Shown here: piece by piece, positions 17,567 through 25,893 of the stretch
How the letters are laid out: each line of letters begins with the position of its first letter
How positions within the stretch are numbered: the stretch's first letter is position 1
DNA from: an uncultured Bacilli bacterium
GTDB taxonomy: Bacteria > Bacillota_I > Bacilli_A > RF39 > UBA660
Assembly: GCA_947630055.1 (NCBI GenBank)
Contig: CANRGA010000004.1
Location: 1 to 61,760 of the forward strand
DNA: 61,760 bases
Direction of reading: 5' to 3'
The notes under the pieces: model-generated
Databases searched by the model: none
The model's input: the letters and a program-made list of their open reading frames with translations, nothing else
Told to the model about the DNA's origin: nothing
Translations under genes and position numbers: made by a program

Positions 17567-18614
17567 ATTAACTTATTTTATAGCTAGATCATCAATGTTT
17601 GGTATCGGTTTCTTTCTTCTTTTTAAAAATACCGGTAAAGATTCTTGGATTTCGCTTATTCTTGGTACTTTACTAGGTATAATAATTTTATTTGTTTATA
17701 AATATATTAAAGAATATTTTTCTAATCATAATATTAAAGACATATTAAGTAAAACTTTCTTAGGTAAAATATATTTACTAATATTTTTACTTTTCTATAT
17801 TTATTTAATGAGTATTATTTTAATATTATTACCTATGTTTGTTAAATCATTTTATTTATTATATACTCCTAAATTTTTAATCATTGTACCTTTTCTATTT
17901 ATTGCTGTTTATATTTCTTTTAAAGATAAAAAGGTTTTAGAATCTTTAAGTAATTTATTATTTGTACTATGTGTTTCTAGTGTAATTTTATATAGTTTAC
18001 TTTTATTAAAATATGTTGATAGTACTAATTTATATCCTATTTTTTCTTCTAATACTATTAGTATTTTAAAATCAGCTTTTATATATGGTACTATTACTAG
18101 TATTCCCCAAATTATAACAATTAATTTTCATGGTAATACTTTTAAAGACGAATTAAAAGAATATATTTTTGCATCATTAATAAATCTATTAATGATTATA
18201 TTAATAATTCTTACTTTAGGTGAACCTTTAATTAAGATATATAGTTTTCCTGAATATGCCGTATTTAAACAAATTAAAATATTAAATTTTATTGAAAATA
18301 TTGAAAATATTTCTACTTTTATTTGGTATTTCGATATGTTTATGATGCTTGCTACTTTAACCACTAATGTAAAAAATATCTTACCATATAAATATAATAA
18401 ACTTTATCTTTTGGCTATTATCACTTTAATTATTTATATTTCAGCTTATTTTATCGCTAATAACTATCGCTATATAATAACAGTCTTTTATTACTACCCT
18501 GTAGTTTTATCTATTTTCTTTGGTATCTTTGTTACCCTTCTTATTTATTTAAAATATTCTTCTAAATTAAAAGCAATAAAAAAGGAAATGGAAGAAAAAA
18601 ATAAAGAGCAATAA
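17556..18614 (+). CDS. gerB: GerB-family germination permease subunit
   Basis: The integral membrane subunit of the germinant receptor, related to amino acid permeases, with about ten hydrophobic segments over 352 residues. I chose ATG 17556, which has a GAGGTGG site, rather than a TTG four codons upstream. The order gerA-gerC-gerB completes one receptor operon. An intrinsic terminator follows at once. The presence of the operon shows that the lineage forms, or recently formed, endospores. Confidence 0.92.
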   Translation: MKNKLTYFIARSSMFGIGFFLLFKNTGKDSWISLILGTLLGIIILFVYKYIKEYFSNHNIKDILSKTFLGKIYLLIFLLFYIYLMSIILILLPMFVKSFYLLYTPKFLIIVPFLFIAVYISFKDKKVLESLSNLLFVLCVSSVILYSLLLLKYVDSTNLYPIFSSNTISILKSAFIYGTITSIPQIITINFHGNTFKDELKEYIFASLINLLMIILIILTLGEPLIKIYSFPEYAVFKQIKILNFIENIENISTFIWYFDMFMMLATLTTNVKNILPYKYNKLYLLAIITLIIYISAYFIANNYRYIITVFYYYPVVLSIFFGIFVTLLIYLKYSSKLKAIKKEMEEKNKEQ

Positions 18615-18625
18615 TGCTCTTTTAA
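18602..18625. terminator. Bidirectional intrinsic terminator
   Basis: A 7-bp stem AAGAGCA/TGCTCTT with an ATAA loop covers the gerB stop codon and the end of the convergent gene. Confidence 0.75.
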
Positions 18626-18978
18626 ATCCATTTACTTATATATAACTTTCTTGTTGTATATTCTTCATAATTTGTAAAAATTTTAATAATTATATCAACA
18701 ATATTTCTTATAAGATTATTATCTTTCTTAATTCTAACTGTTAGTATTTCTTTTTGTAATGTACTTCTAAATAAGTAATCTTTTATATAGTTACTAAGTA
18801 CACGATCTAATTCTTGAATGCGATTAACTTCTTCAATATCATTGGGATTAATAGTAAATATATAATTTTTATATATACTAATTAATTTGTCACTGATAAA
18901 GTCAGAATCAGCAAAATCAAAATTAACGATATTATAATAATTAGGACAGTATTTTAATATTTCTTCACTACTTTTCAT
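18622..18978 (-). CDS. Hypothetical protein, 118 aa
   Basis: A small soluble protein I do not recognise. It is mostly helical, with alternating acidic and aliphatic residues (NPNDIEEVNRIQELDRVLSN) and no membrane segment or metal motif. An AGTAGG site precedes the ATG. It stands alone between the germination operon and a long stretch without protein genes. Confidence 0.5.
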   Translation of the reverse strand: MKSSEEILKYCPNYYNIVNFDFADSDFISDKLISIYKNYIFTINPNDIEEVNRIQELDRVLSNYIKDYLFRSTLQKEILTVRIKKDNNLIRNIVDIIIKIFTNYEEYTTRKLYISKWI

Positions 18979-19079
18979 ATTTTCCTACTCTCTTTTATTA
19001 ATTAAATCATACTACAATATATTATCTCGGTCAATAAAAAATACTAAATTTTCACAAAAAAATTAATGACAAAAAAGCA

Positions 19080-19366
19080 CAAAAAAATAATCACTCTGAT
19101 AAAATGATTATTTCTAGTTTAAATAACTCATCGCATCATTTAAAATTACTCTCCATAATTTTAAATATTAACTAAATATTATCAGTACTTAGTGCGAATC
19201 GCTTATCTTTCGAGTTTTCTTTCTCATCAAACAATTGTCTTCACTTAGCGCAGATAAGGTCTTTTAAACTTATTTTGCTAAAGAATATATCTTTCACACA
19301 TATTAACATTATTATAAAATAATAACTACTAAACATGACTACTAAATATACTCTATCTACTAAGTA
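19080..19366 (-). ncRNA. Probable stand-alone structured RNA, about 290 nt
   Basis: A consensus promoter and an intrinsic terminator frame this unit, yet it has no convincing ORF. An 11-bp hairpin (ATTTAAAATTA/TAATTTTAAAT) presents a loop TGGAGAG that resembles an anti-anti-Shine-Dalgarno or RNA-binding site. The segments CTTATC-TGCG and GATAAG-CGATT-CGCA could pair in a crossed, pseudoknot-like way. Copies of TTTAGTAG repeat near the 5' end. A 31-codon ORF (19241-19336) has no ribosome binding site. It does not match tmRNA, RNase P RNA or 6S RNA as I know them. Confidence 0.5.
19085..19113 (-). terminator. Terminator of the stand-alone RNA
   Basis: The 9-bp stem AAATAATCA/TGATTATTT is followed on the minus strand by seven T. 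Confidence 0.75.
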
Positions 19367-19371
19367 ATTTA

Positions 19372-19400
19372 ATTATAGACGATAATAAATATTTTGTCAA
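19372..19400 (-). promoter_or_regulatory. Consensus promoter of the stand-alone RNA
   Basis: TTGACA (19400-19395) and TATAAT (19377-19372) are both perfect and 17 bases apart on the minus strand. It is the best promoter match in the window and points into a region without a protein gene. Confidence 0.85.
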
Positions 19401-19456
19401 TATAAGGAAGATGATTTTCTATTGATAAATTTTTAATTTTTGATATACTTAAGTTA

Positions 19457-19536
19457 TAGGAAGCGTGAAATTTCACGTCACCTAAACGATGTTAGATGAC
19501 GTTATCTAGGTATTACTACTTGGACGACGTCTTTTT
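19457..19536 (+). ncRNA. Probable antisense RNA (type I antitoxin)
   Basis: A promoter TTGATA (19422-19427), 16 bases, TATACT (19444-19449) leads to a short RNA that ends in a hairpin (arms GACGTTATCTAGG at 19498-19510 and 19519-19531, pairing with wobbles) followed by five T. The RNA overlaps the coding 3' end and the downstream part of the small hydrophobic ORF on the other strand. It also contains the palindrome CGTGAAATTTCACG (19464-19477) and the stem ACGTCA/TGACGT. Confidence 0.5.
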
Positions 19537-19621
19537 CAATTAAAGTATATACAATATACAATAATATCAAAATGATTAGTAACAATACTTTCACAAGATT
19601 TCTTGCTTTCACCAGCCTCAC
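19502..19621 (-). CDS. Small hydrophobic peptide, candidate type I toxin
   Basis: A 39-codon ORF starting GTG at 19621 (or GTG at 19612, 36 codons). It encodes a basic N-terminus (RLVKARN), a single membrane span (VLLLIILILLYIVYTLI) and a charged tail (EKDVV). AGGAAGG-type purine-rich sequence and a GGGGAGG precede it. Length, composition and a convergent antisense RNA fit type I toxins of the Fst/TxpA kind, but I see no direct sequence match to a named family. Confidence 0.5.
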   Translation of the reverse strand: MRLVKARNLVKVLLLIILILLYIVYTLIEKDVVQVVIPR

Positions 19622-19756
19622 CTTCCTTCCTGAGATTACCTCCCCGAAATTTCAGATTTTTGGTGACGTCTATAACACACTTCCATAAGCATCTATTTAA
19701 TAATAGATTTTTTTATTTGTCTACACATTCGACAAAACTTCTAAAAATTAGACAAA

Positions 19757-19782
19757 AATAAAAGAGCTATTCTAAGCTCTTC
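19757..19782 (-). terminator. Terminator of efp
   Basis: On the minus strand the stem AGAGCT/AGCTCT, with a 6-base loop that includes the last efp codons, is followed by a T-rich run. Confidence 0.7.
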
Positions 19783-20332
19783 CTGCATATTTACCATCAC
19801 TAGTTGTTACTAATATTTTTTCTCCTTCATTAATAAATAAAGGAACTTTGATAACTTTACCAGTTTCTATAGTAGCATCTTTTTGGGCATTAGTAGCAGT
19901 ATTACCTTTTACTGCTGGTGCTGTTTCGGTAACTGTATATTCAACCTTTTCAGGAAGTGTTATACCGATAATTTCACCTTCATAAAAATCAATAGAAATA
20001 TCAATGCCTTCTTTAATAAATGAAGCATCATCTCCTAAAAGTTTTTTAGGTACTTCAACTTGTTCATAAGTTTCATTATTCATGAATACTAGATTATCAC
20101 CACTAGCATATAAATATTGAACACTAGTCTTATCAATATGAGCTCTAGTTATTTTAATATTAGTATTAAATGTTTGTTCAACAATTGAACCTGTTCTTAA
20201 ATTTTTTAATTTAATTCTAACAAATGCTGGACCTTTACCAGGTTTAACATGTTGGAATTCTTGAATTAAACATAGATTACCATCAATAACGATAGTCATT
20301 CCATTTTTAATATCATTTATATTAATATTCAT
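19772..20332 (-). CDS. efp: Translation elongation factor P
   Basis: EF-P binds ribosomes stalled at polyproline and stimulates peptide bond formation. The N-terminal KOW-like domain ends in the tip loop KPGKGPAFVR, with Lys33 at the position modified in other bacteria. Two OB domains follow, with the C-terminal signature ending in TSDGKYAGRA. At 186 residues it is full length. No modification enzyme is encoded nearby. Confidence 0.97.
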   Translation of the reverse strand: MNININDIKNGMTIVIDGNLCLIQEFQHVKPGKGPAFVRIKLKNLRTGSIVEQTFNTNIKITRAHIDKTSVQYLYASGDNLVFMNNETYEQVEVPKKLLGDDASFIKEGIDISIDFYEGEIIGITLPEKVEYTVTETAPAVKGNTATNAQKDATIETGKVIKVPLFINEGEKILVTTSDGKYAGRA

Positions 20333-20354
20333 TAGAGTTTACTCCTTTCTCAAA

Positions 20355-20519
20355 CTATTTTGCTTCTTTTACTGCAACACTTTTACGACATTTAGGGCAA
20401 TATTTTTTAACTTCTAAACGTTCAGGATTATTTTTCTTGTTTTTACTTGTTGGACGTAATTCAGTTCCACAAACAGTACATTTCATTTTAACAAAACTAC
20501 GATTTTCATTTTTAGCCAT
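20355..20519 (-). CDS. rpmG: Ribosomal protein L33
   Basis: A 54-codon gene. The protein starts MAKNENRSFVKMKC and contains two CxxC pairs (Cys14/Cys17 and Cys41/Cys44), so it is the zinc-binding form of L33. The conserved TSKNKKNNPERLEVKKYCP core is present. It lies 22 bases upstream of efp in the same direction, with an AGGAGG site ahead of its ATG, and is probably co-transcribed with efp. Confidence 0.93.
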   Translation of the reverse strand: MAKNENRSFVKMKCTVCGTELRPTSKNKKNNPERLEVKKYCPKCRKSVAVKEAK

Positions 20520-20563
20520 ATAAAATCCTCCTCACTTAATTACCACCCTATTATATCAAACTT

Positions 20564-22501
20564 TTACTTATTTTCAAATAGAAAGTTAGTAATACCTTGC
20601 GAAATATAACGAGTAATATATACTTTACTATAATTATATTCTCTTGCCACATAAATATTTGGAGCCATTACGACTAAACTATACTCGGGATTATCATAGG
20701 GAGCAAAGCCAACAAAGGCAATTGAGGTTGTTTTAGTATCCATTACTCCATCATTATTCGTATCAATAAATGTTTCACTTGTACCAGTCTTTCCAGCTGG
20801 ATTATATTTACTTAAAATATAGTTTCTTGCGGTACCTGATGTAGTTGCTAAATGCATGGCTTCTTTTAATCTTTCTAAATATTTATTATCTAAACTAACT
20901 CTATTTGTAACGGAATATTCATTTTGTAAAACAACACTATCATTATTTTTGATTTCTTTCATTAATTGGGGTTTATGTTTTTCACCCATATTGGCAACTG
21001 TACTTACATATTGAAATAACTCAACTGGTGTATAAGTATCATATTGACCAATACTCAAATTAAGAAGCAAATCAGAAGAAGTTAAATTTCCCGTTATACC
21101 GGGTTTTTCATTTGGTAAATCAATACCTGTAAGCATACCTAAGCCATATTCTCTAAAAGTATTCCTAAATTTTTCAAAATCAGCTGGAGTAGTATTTAAT
21201 TTCATATTATATTTATAAACATTATTAGTAAGACCAATAGCTATTTTAAATTGATAATAATTACTACTTTTGGCAATAGCAGTTAAATCATTAACATTAC
21301 CTAAACTTTTATAACTACATTTAATAGGTACTTGATATAATTTAATACAACTATCTTTAACGGTACTACCAATATCTATTACTTTATATTTATAACCAGT
21401 ACTAATCGTGGCCATTTTGACAACTGATCCTACTGTATAAGAATTATTAATTAAATTGGTATTAACATTTTCAAATTTAGCTTCTTTAACATCAACAAGT
21501 TTTTGCCCAGCAAAAGCAATTATTTCCCCAGTTTTAGGTTTACCTACAATACTATAGCTTTCCGTAAAATAATTAGTATTGGCTCTTTTTTTCGCGTTTA
21601 TTATATTTTCTTTTAATAACTCTTCTAATTTCATTTGCACATCAATATCAATTGATAATATTAAATCATTCCCATTCTTACCTTCCTTAATTAATTTTAA
21701 AGTATTATCACTATTTACTTCATATAAATCTTTTTCGCCTTTTAAATAATCTTCATAATAACTCTCTAAATAAGAAAGCCCTACTGTATCATTTAACTCA
21801 TAGCCTTTTTTTAAATATTCATCCTTCTTCTCTTCAGGGATACTTCCAATTTTTCCAAAAACATCTTTAAGGACATCACCATAATTATAAACTCTCTCCC
21901 AAGTAAGCCCTGTTGTAATACCTTTAATATTACTATCAACTATTTTACTGTACTCTTCGTTTGATAAATTACTGGCTATCTCTTTTTTCTCATAAGAATA
22001 TCCTTTATTCATTAAACTATAAATAGTAGCTATTTCTTTTTCTTCTTCAGTAAGTTTATTTAATAAATCATCAGTAATTCGCTCTACTTTTAATTTCTTT
22101 AAATCCTTACTTGTTAACTTTCTTTCCTTAAATAATTGATATTCATTATCAGTTATTAAATCATCTCCATTATTATGAGTGATAAGATAATATGTTTTTA
22201 GGCTATCTTCATCTATTTCAACAGCTAAAATATTAGATAATTTTTTAGCTATATCTAATTCATCTTTAGTATTTATCCCTTTTAATTTAGTATAAAAAAC
22301 TGTCTTAATTCCTTTATTATCCACTAGTATTTTACCATTACGATCAATAATTCTTCCCCTTGGCGCACTTCCACCAGTTACATAATTATTAGTTTTTTCT
22401 TTAAGCATATCGACATATTTATTATGTTCATTTATATTTAAATAAAAAATTCTCCCTAAAAAAAGTGCAAAAACAATAACTATAAATACATACTTCTTCA
22501 T
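20564..22501 (-). CDS. Class B penicillin-binding protein (transpeptidase, PBP2-like)
   Basis: The protein crosslinks peptidoglycan outside the membrane. It has an N-terminal membrane anchor (residues 3-22), the pedestal motif PRGRIIDRNG (48-57), and the transpeptidase motifs SVVK (359-362), SSN (412-414) and KTG (571-573). At 645 residues it matches elongation-type class B PBPs. The region 100-250 is longer and more charged than the catalytic part. No rodA/ftsW partner is adjacent, so cell elongation versus a sporulation role cannot be separated here. Confidence 0.93.
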   Translation of the reverse strand: MKKYVFIVIVFALFLGRIFYLNINEHNKYVDMLKEKTNNYVTGGSAPRGRIIDRNGKILVDNKGIKTVFYTKLKGINTKDELDIAKKLSNILAVEIDEDSLKTYYLITHNNGDDLITDNEYQLFKERKLTSKDLKKLKVERITDDLLNKLTEEEKEIATIYSLMNKGYSYEKKEIASNLSNEEYSKIVDSNIKGITTGLTWERVYNYGDVLKDVFGKIGSIPEEKKDEYLKKGYELNDTVGLSYLESYYEDYLKGEKDLYEVNSDNTLKLIKEGKNGNDLILSIDIDVQMKLEELLKENIINAKKRANTNYFTESYSIVGKPKTGEIIAFAGQKLVDVKEAKFENVNTNLINNSYTVGSVVKMATISTGYKYKVIDIGSTVKDSCIKLYQVPIKCSYKSLGNVNDLTAIAKSSNYYQFKIAIGLTNNVYKYNMKLNTTPADFEKFRNTFREYGLGMLTGIDLPNEKPGITGNLTSSDLLLNLSIGQYDTYTPVELFQYVSTVANMGEKHKPQLMKEIKNNDSVVLQNEYSVTNRVSLDNKYLERLKEAMHLATTSGTARNYILSKYNPAGKTGTSETFIDTNNDGVMDTKTTSIAFVGFAPYDNPEYSLVVMAPNIYVAREYNYSKVYITRYISQGITNFLFENK

Positions 22502-22586
22502 TAAATTCCACCATTATTAGTATGGTAATAACTAAGAAGAGTATTCAATTTTAAAAATTTAACATAATATATATTAGGTGGTATAA

Positions 22587-22847
22587 ATGTTTAATATAAT
22601 CGAGCGTTATATAAATAATATGAGTGTTGATGATGTGAGAAATTTTGCTATTTCTAAAAATATTAATTTATCGGATGATGAATTAAATTTTACTTATAAT
22701 TTTGTGAAAAAAAACTATCGAGACTTTTTAAAAAACCCGAAAGTTTTTGACATCAGACGTTATAAAAATAATTATAGTGATGATAATTTTATAAAAATAA
22801 ATAAAATATGGAATGAATATTATAATAAATATTCTTCTTATCTATAA
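22587..22847 (+). CDS. DUF2624-like small protein (YqfT-type)
   Basis: An 86-residue helical protein with the layout of Bacillus YqfT: an N-terminal NMSVDDVRNFAISKNINLSDDEL segment in outline and a C-terminal amphipathic helix. In Bacillus yqfT sits next to the endonuclease IV gene, and here the gene also abuts nfo, though convergently and with a 10-base overlap. An AGGTGG site precedes the ATG. Function of the family is unknown. Confidence 0.65.
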   Translation: MFNIIERYINNMSVDDVRNFAISKNINLSDDELNFTYNFVKKNYRDFLKNPKVFDIRRYKNNYSDDNFIKINKIWNEYYNKYSSYL

Positions 22848-23740
22848 AAATCTCTAATATCTTTAATTAGATTTTCGTTAAAAATGCCCTTTTTTAACAT
22901 TTCTATTTCAAATTTATAAGGTGGATATACTAATTCTTTTTCCCCATCTTCCCGAGATACATAAGGTGTTTCTAATATTTTAGGAACATTTTTTAATTTT
23001 TCATTATTTACTATATTAAGAATAGTTAAAAATCCTAATGTACCAAAGCCAATATTTTCATGACGATCTTTATGTGAGTTAATTGGGTTTTTACTATCAT
23101 TGACATGAATACATTTTATTTTTTCTAGACCAATTAAGGAATCAAAGTTATCTAAAAATTCATCAAATTTGGTCATATCATACCCAGCATCATTTAAGTG
23201 ACAAGTATCAAGACATACACCTATATTAGATGATTCTACTCCATTAATAATAGCTTTAATTTCTTCTAAAGTTCGACCACATTCGCTTCCCTTACCAGCC
23301 ATTGTTTCTAATAATATCATACATTTATTATCATCAGTTATCACAAAATTTAGAGCCTCAATTATATTTTTTATACCGACTTCACTTGGCATTCCTACAC
23401 TACTTCCTGGATGTAAAACAATATATTTTATTCCTAAAGTTTCACATCTTTGTATTTCTTTTTTTAAAAAACTAATAGAAAAATTCCAAGCATCTAATTT
23501 AGACTTATTAGCCAAATTTATTATATAAGGAGCGTGACAAATAACATTATCCATACTTATATTATGCTCTGCCATAATCTTCTTAGCATCATTTAAATAA
23601 TTTAAATTGATATCTGTGCGTAAAGTATTTTGCGGTGCTCCTGTATATAGCATAAAAGCATTAGCACCATAACTAAGCGCCTCTTTTAAAGAACCTAAAA
23701 TTTGTTCTTCTTTAAAACGAACATGACTACCAATAATCAC
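22838..23740 (-). CDS. nfo: Endonuclease IV (AP endonuclease)
   Basis: The enzyme cuts DNA 5' of abasic sites in base excision repair using three zinc ions. Metal-ligand segments are all present: GSHVRF near the start, CHAPYIIN, VLHPGS, LETMAGKG, GVCLDTCHLNDAGYD, IHVNDSKN and a C-terminal ETPY. At 300 residues it is slightly longer than the 280 usual because of its C-terminus. It may matter for outgrowing spores, but this is not shown here. Confidence 0.96.
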   Translation of the reverse strand: MIIGSHVRFKEEQILGSLKEALSYGANAFMLYTGAPQNTLRTDINLNYLNDAKKIMAEHNISMDNVICHAPYIINLANKSKLDAWNFSISFLKKEIQRCETLGIKYIVLHPGSSVGMPSEVGIKNIIEALNFVITDDNKCMILLETMAGKGSECGRTLEEIKAIINGVESSNIGVCLDTCHLNDAGYDMTKFDEFLDNFDSLIGLEKIKCIHVNDSKNPINSHKDRHENIGFGTLGFLTILNIVNNEKLKNVPKILETPYVSREDGEKELVYPPYKFEIEMLKKGIFNENLIKDIRDFYR

Positions 23741-23787
23741 AAAATCACTTCCAAATTAATTATCTCAAATATAGTATTTTAATTCAA

Positions 23788-23810
23788 GAAAAAAACTAGG
23801 TTTCCCTAGC
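23788..23810 (-). terminator. Terminator of the prepilin genes
   Basis: CTAGG-GAAA-CCTAG, a 5-bp stem with a stable tetraloop, is followed on the minus strand by at least seven T. Confidence 0.8.
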
Positions 23811-24294
23811 TACATGTACATGATTCATATGAATCTTGCCAAGCTGCATTATCTAATTCACCATTTTCAGTATAATTTTTAGTGGTTAACCCAACGAATC
23901 TAAATTCATCATTTTTCTTAAAGTACAAAGTATAAACAGGGTTCTTTCTATCAGTTAAATTAATATCAACCCGACCTTTAAAAGTTTCTTTATCTTCTTC
24001 ATCTAAATCATAATATTGCAAATCTACTAATGAAGAAATTGTAAAACACATTTTTTTAGTTGATGGATTATAACAACTATTTACGTTGCTAGTATCTAAC
24101 TTGAATGTGCCTAAATCATAAGCTTCTTTAGCCATTTCTGCACTTTTAACAGCATTAGTTGCTTCTAAACGAAATGCTTTTTCACGCGCCTCAGTACCTA
24201 ATGGAAGAACTGAACTAATTGCTAATGTGGCAACTATAGCAAGAACTACAATAACCGCTAAAAGTTCAATTAAAGTAAAACCATTTTTATTCAT
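23806..24294 (-). CDS. Type IV prepilin-like protein 1
   Basis: A pilin or pseudopilin-like protein. The N-terminus is MNKNGFTLIELLAVIVVLAIV: a short positive leader, the prepilin peptidase site after Gly, Glu at position 5 of the mature form, and the hydrophobic alpha-1 helix. The remaining 130 residues include Cys pairs (CYNPSTKKMC, CTCS) that may form disulfides. I chose ATG 24294 with a GGAG site over a start ten codons upstream. It begins directly after gene 2. No pilus ATPase, platform protein or prepilin peptidase lies in the window. Confidence 0.85.
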   Translation of the reverse strand: MNKNGFTLIELLAVIVVLAIVATLAISSVLPLGTEAREKAFRLEATNAVKSAEMAKEAYDLGTFKLDTSNVNSCYNPSTKKMCFTISSLVDLQYYDLDEEDKETFKGRVDINLTDRKNPVYTLYFKKNDEFRFVGLTTKNYTENGELDNAAWQDSYESCTCS

Positions 24295-24296
24295 TA

Positions 24297-24815
24297 CTAT
24301 TCTCCAACATCGCCAGCTGTACAACCAAATCCTGTATGTTCGCTAGAATTATATTCTACAGCATCGTCTTCTGTTACTTTTCCCTCTTTTTCTACATAAT
24401 AATCTTCATTATGCATCTTTACTTTATATGTATAATTATTACTTGAAGCATCTTTTTTAGTTATAATAACTTTACCTTCATATTCGGGCTTTTCCGCATC
24501 AAAAAATTCTATGTCTTTATCATATAGACCTTCTTGAGCCATTAATTTTAATGATATACAAACTTTATTTCCATTTTCTTGATAATCTGTATTTTCTTCA
24601 GCTGGTACATTAAAAGAATTTATTGATATTAATGTCATAACATCAGATGCTGATTCTCTTGCTGCATTAGCTTCATCAACAAAACCAGAAGCAATTGCTC
24701 TATTCATAAGTGGAAGCATTGTCGTAGTAGCTAACACTGTTACAATTGCAAGTACCACAATTACTGCCAAAAGTTCAATTAAAGTAAAACCATTTTTATT
24801 TTTTAAAGTCTTCAT
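24297..24815 (-). CDS. Type IV prepilin-like protein 2
   Basis: The second prepilin-like gene of a two-gene unit with protein 1. The leader KNKNG precedes FTLIELLAVIVVLAIV, nearly identical to protein 1, whereas the 120-residue globular part differs, which suggests duplication followed by divergence outside the helix. ATG 24815 has a GAGGTGG site; an ORF extension of 19 codons upstream is not supported. A good promoter lies just upstream at 24844-24872. Confidence 0.85.
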   Translation of the reverse strand: MKTLKNKNGFTLIELLAVIVVLAIVTVLATTTMLPLMNRAIASGFVDEANAARESASDVMTLISINSFNVPAEENTDYQENGNKVCISLKLMAQEGLYDKDIEFFDAEKPEYEGKVIITKKDASSNNYTYKVKMHNEDYYVEKEGKVTEDDAVEYNSSEHTGFGCTAGDVGE

Positions 24816-24843
24816 ATAGAAGCCCACCTCTATCCTTAAATTA

Positions 24844-24872
24844 ATCTTACAATATTTATAAATCATTGTCAA
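24844..24872 (-). promoter_or_regulatory. Promoter of prepilin genes 1 and 2
   Basis: On the minus strand TTGACA (24872-24867) and TAAGAT (24849-24844) are 17 bases apart, about 30 bases before the start codon. Confidence 0.65.
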
Positions 24873-24902
24873 TTATAAGATTTTTATTAGACAAGTTTTT
24901 TA

Positions 24903-25859
24903 CTAAATAACAATATAAGATTTTGCTATATTGCCCACATTATCTTTAACACATATAAGATATCGCGTATTAAAACTAGTTACTGTAAATTCATTGTTAT
25001 TAATAAAATCATCACTATTACAATCACCAGTTTCTTCTAAACCTAAATAATAACTATTTATTCCGGAACCAGCTCCATCACTTGCAATAATACTTAATCT
25101 TTTTTTAGCAACATCTACATATCGATCAGTTATAGTTTGAGCTGTTTCTTCTAAATAAATTACGGGATTTTCATTATCAATTTTGATATTTACACTACTG
25201 CTATATCTATTTATATAATCATTAGTACTCAATTTAGTTAACTGAAAAGTATATCTAGCATTAAGTATACTATTCACATTATTAATATCTAACACTAATC
25301 CTTTACTATAATTACCACTACTACTTGTCCAATTGCATTTATAATCACTACAATTTAAATCCAAGTTATCACTTATGGCTTTTAAAGTAACACTTCCCTT
25401 TAGCCATTTGTTATAATCCTCTACTTCTTCACCATTATTAAATACTTGAATACTTACTTCGCCACCTAATTCATTTAATTTACTTTCATCACACTTACCA
25501 TCAACTATATAAGATTTATCATTTTGAAAAGTAGCATTATAATGATCACTTACTTTTTCCATTTTAACTAAATAACAATTTAACTTTTCATTATTAACCT
25601 CATTATAAATTGCACCATCTTCTTCATCACTTTGCATATATCCTTCTGTAACCAATTTATCAACAAAGACTATATTTTCTTTTGTATCAAAGGCATATTT
25701 TGATGCCGCAATTTCAATGTTTTTAATCGTATTTTCCAAATGCTTTTTTCTAATTTGGGAAGATAAATTATTAATACCCGGAATAGCAATAGCTAAAATC
25801 ATAGCAAGTATTACTACTGATGCTAATAATTCTACTAAAGTGAAACCTTTATTATTCAT
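24903..25859 (-). CDS. Type IV prepilin-like protein 3 with long C-terminal domain
   Basis: Starts MNNKGFTLVELLASVVILAMI, a canonical prepilin N-terminus, and continues as a 318-residue protein. This is much longer than the other two. The distal part (NIKIDNENPVIYLEETAQ, IIASDGAGSGINSYY, CVKDNVGNIAKSYIVI in pieces) looks like a bacterial Ig-like domain found in surface proteins, so this could be a minor tip pilin. ATG 25859 has a GGTGAGG site; an ATG four codons upstream has none. Confidence 0.82.
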   Translation of the reverse strand: MNNKGFTLVELLASVVILAMILAIAIPGINNLSSQIRKKHLENTIKNIEIAASKYAFDTKENIVFVDKLVTEGYMQSDEEDGAIYNEVNNEKLNCYLVKMEKVSDHYNATFQNDKSYIVDGKCDESKLNELGGEVSIQVFNNGEEVEDYNKWLKGSVTLKAISDNLDLNCSDYKCNWTSSSGNYSKGLVLDINNVNSILNARYTFQLTKLSTNDYINRYSSSVNIKIDNENPVIYLEETAQTITDRYVDVAKKRLSIIASDGAGSGINSYYLGLEETGDCNSDDFINNNEFTVTSFNTRYLICVKDNVGNIAKSYIVI

Positions 25860-25893
25860 AATCCTCACCATTTTAATTTTATCTTATTTATAA

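Larger units (their letters stand above)
18979..19771. other. Intergenic stretch of about 790 bases without a standard gene
   Basis: This gap is not empty. It holds a minus-strand transcription unit for a probable structured RNA (19080-19366), and a convergent small hydrophobic ORF / antisense RNA pair (19457-19621). A plus-strand terminator-like hairpin at 19691-19714 (ATCTATT/AATAGAT then seven T) and the efp terminator lie at the far end. Confidence 0.7.

Noticed and set aside
19241-19336. 31-codon hydrophobic ORF inside the stand-alone RNA
   Set aside because: No ribosome binding site and start by chance likely; kept only as a note.
19080-19366. tmRNA, 6S RNA or RNase P RNA
   Set aside because: No tag reading frame or tRNA-like end, no long closing helix with a central bubble, and no conserved RNase P core bases were seen.
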